The notes beneath the pieces are model-generated. The model saw only the letters and a program-made list of their open reading frames with translations, did not search any database and was not told where the DNA came from. The position numbers and the translations under genes were made by a program. Below are positions 58,846 through 64,000 of a stretch of DNA of 64,000 nt, piece by piece. The DNA is from Sulfuricurvum sp. (lineage in GTDB: Bacteria > Campylobacterota > Campylobacteria > Campylobacterales > Sulfurimonadaceae): NCBI RefSeq assembly GCF_028713855.1, contig NZ_JAQTNN010000012.1, forward strand, positions 30,996 through 94,995, in the 5' to 3' direction. The stretch's first letter is position 1. The number at the start of each line of letters is the position of its first letter.

Positions 58846-60872
58846 CAGAATCTCCATCCAGTACGGACCCAAAAACTGCGTCCGGCAACGGGATAATCGT
58901 CAGAATACGTTGATCTTGGAGAAGGGTAACGGACGATGGAATTGCCAACATCATCAATGACTGCTTGGATGTAGTAACTATTTAAATGGTTCAGTTTCCA
59001 GCCTAAGGAAAGATCAAGTGTTTGATAGGCATTTAACTCTTGGCGTGTATCACCACTAGAGCGTTGTTTGCTCCCAACGTAATGCCAAATACCCCCAAGC
59101 GTAAGATTTTCATTAAAATCATACGCGTAGGCTAGTTTAAGTAAATGAGATGCACTGTACGGTAACGTTGATTCATCTCCACTGCTTGTTTTTACTTTTC
59201 CGTGTAAATAACTGTAAGAGAATAAGATCGTGTCATCGGTGGTGAGATTGCCTCGTAACTCGGCTTCTCCTCCTGTCGTTTTATTTTCGCCTAGATTTTG
59301 AAACGTCTTGTTTTGATCAAGAGTAATTTGATCCATGTTCTGAATGTAAAAAAAGCTTATACCCGCAGTTAAATTGGTATTTAATTTACGAAGATATTGC
59401 CCCTCTATAGAGTGTACTCGTTCTCGATTGAGATTTTCATTACCAGCAGCGAAAGCACTGGGCGTAATATGCATTTCTTGATCGGAAGGGTAACGGGCAC
59501 TTTCTGATGCCATTATTTTAAAAATATCAGCATAGTTTGGCTGATAAACGAGGGCGGCTCTACCGTAAATATTTGACTGCACGTCAGAAGCTTTTATTGT
59601 CCCCGCAGTTATGGCTAAAGCGATATGATCGTTAATATCGATATTATCGGAAAGATAAAGATCGGTAGTTTGGCGATTGGCTTTATCAGCGTCTATAAAG
59701 GCATTGGAAGTACTAGAATAATCTACTAATCCTGTACCTGTAATCTTATTGGTTGTGATAGACTGCATATCAACAGCATCATTCCATGTCGATTCTATTC
59801 CGGCAGTAATACGGTGTGAATCAAACCCGTTGTAATGAAGTGCAGCACCACCAGAAATATGGCGATTCTTGATCATTAATGAAGCCCAATATCCCTCGGA
59901 AAAAGTGACGGTTCCATAGGTCCCAGGTGGAAGCGAACGTGCATTGCTTTCCCAAGTATCTTCCATAATAGAGGTTTTAAACGTTATATCGGTGTCGTTA
60001 TCAAGTTGGAGGTTGTATTTTCCCTGCAGATACCATGAGGGCTGCTTAATGACTCCATCAGGATTAGGTAAAACATTTAAATTTCCAAAGGCACTATCAC
60101 CTTGATATTGGTTAATACGACCTTGGAGCTCAAAGTTTTTGTAGGTATAGCTTACACCTGTACCGCTGTGCTGCATCCCTAAATGGGCGTAATCGGCTTT
60201 ACTTAGGAAAGAGGGGAAGGCATCTTTTACCGTTATTGGTGTTTTAAGATTGTTACGTTGACCAAATACATCCAGAGCGAGTTTCCACTCTTTACCGTGA
60301 TAGGTACTCCACCCTCCTGCACCGATTAATCCATTGTTCCCGCCAAAACCGAACAAAGAACCCTGTTGAGTATAGTTCGGATTGTTTTTTGCGCGAGTTA
60401 AAACATTGATCGTTCCTGCATAGCCATTGACACCTTCGAGAAAACTTCCGGAACCTCGCACTACTTCAATTCGCTCAATAAGTTCAATAGGCATGTCCAA
60501 ATAGCCATTATAGTCACTAAAAAGAGTGTTGTTGATTACAAAATTATCGATTACGAGGGTAGATTGTCCGTATGCTGTAGGATTTGACCCTCTAAAAATC
60601 GGAGTTCGGTTGTTCATGGTGTTGGTAGCCATATCGACACCCGCAACCAATGTGAGTGCTTCTCCCAATGTTCTAACGCCAAATTTAATGAGATCATCGC
60701 TGTGAAGAATGGAAAGGATAAAAGGTTGATAATCGATATTTTGGTTTGATTGGGTTGCCAATTGGGTTGCTTGAGCCATATCATCACTCAGCGAGGCAAT
60801 CATTTGCGGATCAGTTGCATTTACAGTTATCGCAAAAAGAGGTAATGTAACGGCAGCGATGGAGAATTTCAT
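58845..60872 (-). CDS. TonB-dependent outer-membrane receptor
   Basis: 675 aa. Signal peptide MKFSIAAVTLPLFAITVNA, plug domain (ILHSDDLIKFGVRTLGEALTLV, TPIFRGSNPTAYGQST, IELIERIEVVRGSGSFLEG, YAGTINVLTR) and a beta-barrel with aromatic-ended strands, closing with WVRTGWRF. A recognisable TonB box before the plug is not clear. Plug and barrel are complete. First gene of a three-gene operon with YfiR-like and GGDEF/EAL genes; no transport genes (ABC, siderophore) are near, so it may act as a sensor rather than a simple importer. Ligand unknown. Confidence 0.92.
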   Translation of the reverse strand: MKFSIAAVTLPLFAITVNATDPQMIASLSDDMAQATQLATQSNQNIDYQPFILSILHSDDLIKFGVRTLGEALTLVAGVDMATNTMNNRTPIFRGSNPTAYGQSTLVIDNFVINNTLFSDYNGYLDMPIELIERIEVVRGSGSFLEGVNGYAGTINVLTRAKNNPNYTQQGSLFGFGGNNGLIGAGGWSTYHGKEWKLALDVFGQRNNLKTPITVKDAFPSFLSKADYAHLGMQHSGTGVSYTYKNFELQGRINQYQGDSAFGNLNVLPNPDGVIKQPSWYLQGKYNLQLDNDTDITFKTSIMEDTWESNARSLPPGTYGTVTFSEGYWASLMIKNRHISGGAALHYNGFDSHRITAGIESTWNDAVDMQSITTNKITGTGLVDYSSTSNAFIDADKANRQTTDLYLSDNIDINDHIALAITAGTIKASDVQSNIYGRAALVYQPNYADIFKIMASESARYPSDQEMHITPSAFAAGNENLNRERVHSIEGQYLRKLNTNLTAGISFFYIQNMDQITLDQNKTFQNLGENKTTGGEAELRGNLTTDDTILFSYSYLHGKVKTSSGDESTLPYSASHLLKLAYAYDFNENLTLGGIWHYVGSKQRSSGDTRQELNAYQTLDLSLGWKLNHLNSYYIQAVIDDVGNSIVRYPSPRSTYSDDYPVAGRSFWVRTGWRF

Positions 60873-60988
60873 GAGGACCTTTACGGTTTTGAATATTTTA
60901 TTGTTACCGATGGAAGTTAAAGATGAGCTAAAAAATGAGGTTTAACACCGTATTGAGCGTACCACGGTGTAACTTTTTGAGTAAATAT

Positions 60989-62047
60989 TTAACAATGTTG
61001 ATATAAAACAGCGCCAAGATAATAACCTGCTCCGAATCCCACAATCATTCCATAATCATCTTTTCGGCCTGTATCGTGATTTATGATGGATTCCAATATG
61101 ATAAGGTTACTTGGGGTACTGACATTTCCATATTGGACAAACATAGCTTTGGATGCTTCGATCTGTGTTTCGCTTAAGCCTAAAATAGCTTCTTCTTTAA
61201 ATCGCTCAATGACAGGAATGCCACCTTGATGGAGTGACCATTCTAGTATCTCATTGGGAGATAACCCATGTTTTTCCAAGAGGGGTTTGATAACTTTTTC
61301 GCTTACAAGACCAGGCATGACATCTTTAACTCCGTCACCGACAAGAAATATTCCATTTTCTGCTTTTATGGCATCTCCATATTGAAAATCAACCATGACA
61401 TCAATAATTTTTAATTTTTTTTCAAATTTCTCTGCGATTTTTCCGCTTGCAAGCAATAAACCGGCACTACCGTCTCCGAAAATTGTATGACCTTTTAGGG
61501 AAGCTCTAAAATTTTTGTCATTTTCATCACATATTGGGTCATAAAGACAAGAACATTGTTCAAAGGCCATAACATAAGCAGCACTATCATTTTTTTGACA
61601 AAAATCCACGGCTGATAAAATCGAAAAAACACCTGATGCACAGCCATAATTGACTATCTCCTGCGGCGGAGCCTTAAGGTTTAGTTGGGAAGCATTCGCA
61701 ATTTGAAAAGATAAATTTGGTAAAAAATCTTTGTGTGAGCTTGTATTATAGGAAACGGAGATAAATCCAATCTCTTCTTTTGTAATATCTTTTAGAAAAG
61801 AGCTAACAATTTGTGTCCCCCAAATCAGGGGATTGTTTTCATCAGGTACAATTTTTTTTGGAAATTGATCGAGATCGATCGAGATTCCTTTGGTTTTAAT
61901 TTGAGTCCCCATAGTAAGTCTTTTAGCTAGTTTATTCACTTTCACTGAACACAAATTTTCATTATATACTTTGTCTATAACATCAATAGCATCATACATT
62001 TTTGGAAATAGTGATTTGACTCCGACGATATAGACAGTTTGTTCCAT
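60989..62047 (-). CDS. FabH/type III polyketide synthase-like ketosynthase
   Basis: Thiolase-fold condensing enzyme, 352 aa, with a complete Cys-His-Asn triad: NYGCASG (Cys), SLHQGGIP (His) and YGNVSTPSN (Asn). The C-terminus GFGAGYYLGAVLYQHC is FabH-like; the overall shape also recalls type III polyketide synthases. It is not next to fatty-acid genes, and no ACP is nearby, so a specialised product (alkylpyrone, alkylquinolone-like signal or polyene) is possible. Single gene with 116 bp (60873-60988) of unassigned sequence before the TonB receptor. Confidence 0.75.
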   Translation of the reverse strand: MEQTVYIVGVKSLFPKMYDAIDVIDKVYNENLCSVKVNKLAKRLTMGTQIKTKGISIDLDQFPKKIVPDENNPLIWGTQIVSSFLKDITKEEIGFISVSYNTSSHKDFLPNLSFQIANASQLNLKAPPQEIVNYGCASGVFSILSAVDFCQKNDSAAYVMAFEQCSCLYDPICDENDKNFRASLKGHTIFGDGSAGLLLASGKIAEKFEKKLKIIDVMVDFQYGDAIKAENGIFLVGDGVKDVMPGLVSEKVIKPLLEKHGLSPNEILEWSLHQGGIPVIERFKEEAILGLSETQIEASKAMFVQYGNVSTPSNLIILESIINHDTGRKDDYGMIVGFGAGYYLGAVLYQHC

Positions 62048-62134
62048 TAAAAGCCTTATTAAATTTTGGGCATGGTAACCGTCTATAACTTGAAACTAAA
62101 TAAAATATGTTGAAAAATGTCTATATAAATTTAT

Positions 62135-63064
62135 TCAATGTACCAAAACAGTTTTATTTTTTCCCTGATTTTTAGCTAGGTACAACGCGGCATCGGCACG
62201 TCCGATAAAATCATCATAATTGTCACCTAAGTGATGTTCTGTTGCACCTACACTGACGGTAATATGTATTGTTTTACCCGCATATATCAGATGACTATGC
62301 TCGATTTTAGAACGAATTTTATCGGCAACAACAAAAGCTTGATCTTTTTCGCAACGGTTTAATATGACTACAAACTCTTCACCCCCGTATCGGTACACTT
62401 TATCTCCGCCTCGGATGGAGGATTTGATGCTTTGCGCTAAGAAATAGAGCACTTTATCACCGGCTAAGTGGCCGTTCAAGTCATTAAGAGATTTAAAGTT
62501 ATCGGCATCTATCATCATAATGACCATAGGCAGTGTTTTACTTTTCCCTGCAATAACTACACTGTTCAAGTCTTCAATCAGACCTTTTCGATTGGTGACT
62601 TGGGTGAGGGGATCGGTGGTGAGCTGTGAAAGTGCTTTTTGGAGTTCACCGCTGAGCTCTTCAATTTTATTTTTTGCTTTTTCAAGCTCATTGGACATAT
62701 TTTGTCCCAGTTCACTTAGCCCTTCTACAAAATTCATACATCGTTCAACCCCTTCCTTAGCCGCTTTATTGATGTAGTTTTCTTGAAGCTCTACAACTTG
62801 TGATAGATCTGCGTGAGATTCTACAAAAGCAATAATCGAACGCTGTGCAATATCGAGGTATCGGCTTAAATCATCGTGAACATTGCTAAGATTATCATTT
62901 TCTTTTTGGGCTTTTATTAGTGCTGAATCCGCTTGTTCAATAAAAATTTCATCAAAATATTTTTTGTAATGAGATGGGTAAGGAGCTATCTTAAGTGATC
63001 TAAGTGTACCAATTGTTTGATCATGAATAGAAAAAATTTTATCATAAACTTTAGTATGACTCAT
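62135..63064 (-). CDS. diguanylate cyclase (GGDEF)
   Basis: 309 aa, cytoplasmic. Residues 1-155 form a helical, coiled-coil sensor of unknown type (DKIFSIHDQTIGTLRSL, LSELGQNMSNELEKAKNKI). GGDEF domain with DPLTQVTNRKG, MIDADNFKSLND and YRYGGEEFVVIL; the inhibitory site RGGD lies five residues before GGEEF, unlike the other two GGDEF proteins of this window. ATG 63064 follows GAGG. Isolated gene. Confidence 0.9.
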   Translation of the reverse strand: MSHTKVYDKIFSIHDQTIGTLRSLKIAPYPSHYKKYFDEIFIEQADSALIKAQKENDNLSNVHDDLSRYLDIAQRSIIAFVESHADLSQVVELQENYINKAAKEGVERCMNFVEGLSELGQNMSNELEKAKNKIEELSGELQKALSQLTTDPLTQVTNRKGLIEDLNSVVIAGKSKTLPMVIMMIDADNFKSLNDLNGHLAGDKVLYFLAQSIKSSIRGGDKVYRYGGEEFVVILNRCEKDQAFVVADKIRSKIEHSHLIYAGKTIHITVSVGATEHHLGDNYDDFIGRADAALYLAKNQGKNKTVLVH

Positions 63065-63184
63065 ATTATTACCTCTAATAATTTATATGAAATTATTTTA
63101 GCATTTTTCACTTTGTTTTTCTTTTCTCTTAGTGATAATTGGATATTCTTTTATGAAATGTACACTCTATAAATAAAGAAGATA

Positions 63185-63859
63185 ATGAACAAAATTGAAT
63201 TAAATGATATTTTTGAAGCAAGATCAAAATGCTATAGATGCTATCGGCCTCTCAGCTCATGCATGTGTTCTCATATAAAACCCTTTAATACAAAGACAAA
63301 ATTTATTATTTTGATGCATCCCAAAGAGTTTAAAAAAACTAAAAACGGTACAGGTCATCTGACTCATCTTTCACTTATCAATTCTGAACTTTTTATCGAT
63401 GTCGATTTTACTAAACATGCAGTTATCAATTCATTGATAGAGGATAGCAATAATCTGTGTTATGTTCTATATCCTGGAAAAGAGAGCGTTAATTTAAACA
63501 CAGAGAATATAGAAACGTATGGAAAGCAATTGGTAATTTTTCTTATTGATTCAACTTGGCCGTGTTCCGTGAAAATACTTCGTTTAAGTAAAAATCTAAA
63601 TGTTTTGCCAAAACTCAGTTTTACACATACAAAAAGCTCTCAATTTAAAATTAAAGAGCAACCGAAAGAATTTTGTCTCTCTACCATAGAATCAACGCTT
63701 ACGGTGATTGAGTTACTTCAAGAACGAGGTATGGAAAAACTAGAGCAGGGTGCTTTTGAACATTTTTTAGATCCATTTACATCGATGGTAGAATATCAGA
63801 TAGAGTGTGCTGCCCGCTTAAAGGGTGAACAAGTGCGGTTTATACGCAGAGATGAATAG
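63185..63859 (+). CDS. DTW-domain protein (probable tRNA-uridine aminocarboxypropyltransferase)
   Basis: 224 aa with four N-terminal cysteines (CYRCYRPLSSCMC), the LMHPKEFKKTKNGTGHLT stretch and the DTW-family signature here as IDSTW (D-S-T-W). Members (TapT/TuaA) add the acp group from SAM to uridine of tRNA. C-terminal helical part QGAFEHFLDPFTSMVEYQ is also usual. Start ATG 63185 after AAAGAAG. Substrate tRNA position unknown. Confidence 0.85.
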   Translation: MNKIELNDIFEARSKCYRCYRPLSSCMCSHIKPFNTKTKFIILMHPKEFKKTKNGTGHLTHLSLINSELFIDVDFTKHAVINSLIEDSNNLCYVLYPGKESVNLNTENIETYGKQLVIFLIDSTWPCSVKILRLSKNLNVLPKLSFTHTKSSQFKIKEQPKEFCLSTIESTLTVIELLQERGMEKLEQGAFEHFLDPFTSMVEYQIECAARLKGEQVRFIRRDE

Positions 63860-63873
63860 TTATACTTACATAC

Positions 63874-63890
63874 CCGCCCAAGCGAGGCGG
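63874..63890. terminator. GC-rich hairpin between convergent genes
   Basis: CCGCC-CAAGCGA-GGCGG, 5-bp stem in the gap between the DTW gene and the partial minus-strand gene. No T-run on either side. Confidence 0.35.
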
Positions 63891-63901
63891 CTATTTGTAA
63901 C

Positions 63902-64000
63902 TTAGCTGACCAAAAAGTCTGCATTAGAGATCGTAGGGTGCGAAGAGGTACCAAGAAGGGCGAACTGGACAGCGGCGATTCCACCGTTACCGTCAGCATC
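63902..64000 (-). CDS. C-terminus of a bluetail-type surface/secreted protein (partial)
   Basis: The minus strand is open from the right edge to TAA at 63904-63902 and reads 32 codons, including DADGNGGIAAVQFALLGTSS and ending NADFLVS. This matches the C-terminal bluetail-type ending found on large repetitive, calcium-binding surface or secreted proteins of Campylobacterota, probably a secretion or sorting signal. The rest of the gene lies outside the window. Confidence 0.65.
   Translation of the reverse strand, partial: DADGNGGIAAVQFALLGTSSHPTISNADFLVS

Noticed and set aside
63796-63999. 67-residue minus-strand ORF at the right edge
   Set aside because: Runs into the DTW gene and is in a different frame from the bluetail-type C-terminus, which fits the sequence better.
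1-64000. CRISPR arrays, tRNA genes, insertion sequences
   Set aside because: No regularly spaced repeats, no cloverleaf-like segments in the intergenic gaps and no transposase or integrase ORF were seen.

Overview
The window reads as a chromosomal segment of a free-living, chemolithotrophic Campylobacterota (Epsilonproteobacteria), most like Sulfuricurvum or Sulfurimonas. This is inferred from protein character and gene order (for example ilvB-ilvH-lpxD, NifE/N/X with a DUF269 partner, GGDEF proteins, a bluetail-type protein end), not from a database search. Coding density is high: no stretch longer than about 280 bases lacks a gene or gene remnant, and I see no rRNA, tRNA, CRISPR array or insertion sequence.

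Layout. 1-1408: 3' part of a sirohaem/4Fe-4S nitrite-sulfite reductase cut by the window edge. 1409-4343: a small AT-rich defence island (scar of a restriction-modification gene, Shedu nuclease SduA, a TIGR02391/Ymh HEPN-like protein, a MazF/PemK-type toxin) bracketed by a 16-bp direct repeat that copies the end of the reductase gene. 4353-5910: a secreted rhodanese and an exact 599-bp tandem duplication that leaves a truncated second copy of the next gene's 5' end. 5654-20509: one long plus-strand glycogen/alpha-glucan operon (sugar-nucleotidyltransferase fused to a degenerate phosphomannomutase, two GH57 enzymes, a GalT-like nucleotidyltransferase, glgA1, a ROK sugar kinase, glgA2, glgB, and a phosphorylase homologue lacking the PLP lysine). 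20580-33587: a PAS-GGDEF protein, an unusual pyruvate kinase divergent from pgk, tex, hsp20, a radical-SAM AmrS-like enzyme, a minus-strand stress-type operon (zinc-less DksA-like protein, unknown protein, Pcm, P-type ATPase) and a membrane sensor.

33594-41780: a divergent locus for a lipoate-dependent pyruvate dehydrogenase. acsA-pdhA-pdhB-pdhC-acp run on the minus strand; a LipM-like octanoyltransferase, lipA and lpdA run on the plus strand. The locus therefore appears to hold the enzyme subunits, their own acyl carrier protein and the enzymes that build the lipoyl cofactor. 41813-43815: a host-attachment/eRF1-like protein, an MscS channel and a methyltransferase.

43824-51061: a nitrogen-fixation block headed by a good sigma-54 -24/-12 promoter: nifE, nifN, nifX, a DUF269 gene, a flavodoxin, nifW, nifZ and two 2Fe-2S ferredoxins, closed by a strong terminator and followed by rpoN (sigma-54). 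51175-56344: ilvB-ilvH-lpxD, a secreted lysozyme-like protein, a small conserved protein and an aspartate aminotransferase, with a dRS3-like 20-bp palindrome between the last two. 56405-60872: a minus-strand operon of TonB-dependent receptor, YfiR-like periplasmic protein and membrane GGDEF/EAL protein, which looks like an outer-membrane-to-c-di-GMP signalling module. 60989-64000: a FabH/type III ketosynthase-like enzyme, a diguanylate cyclase, a DTW-domain protein and the last 32 codons of a bluetail-type surface protein entering from the right edge.

The best candidates for something not yet described are the PDH/ACP/LipM/LipA cofactor locus, the TonB-YfiR-GGDEF/EAL operon, the glycogen cluster with its lysine-less phosphorylase and GalT-like enzyme but no glgC, and the repeat-bounded Shedu-Ymh-MazF cassette.
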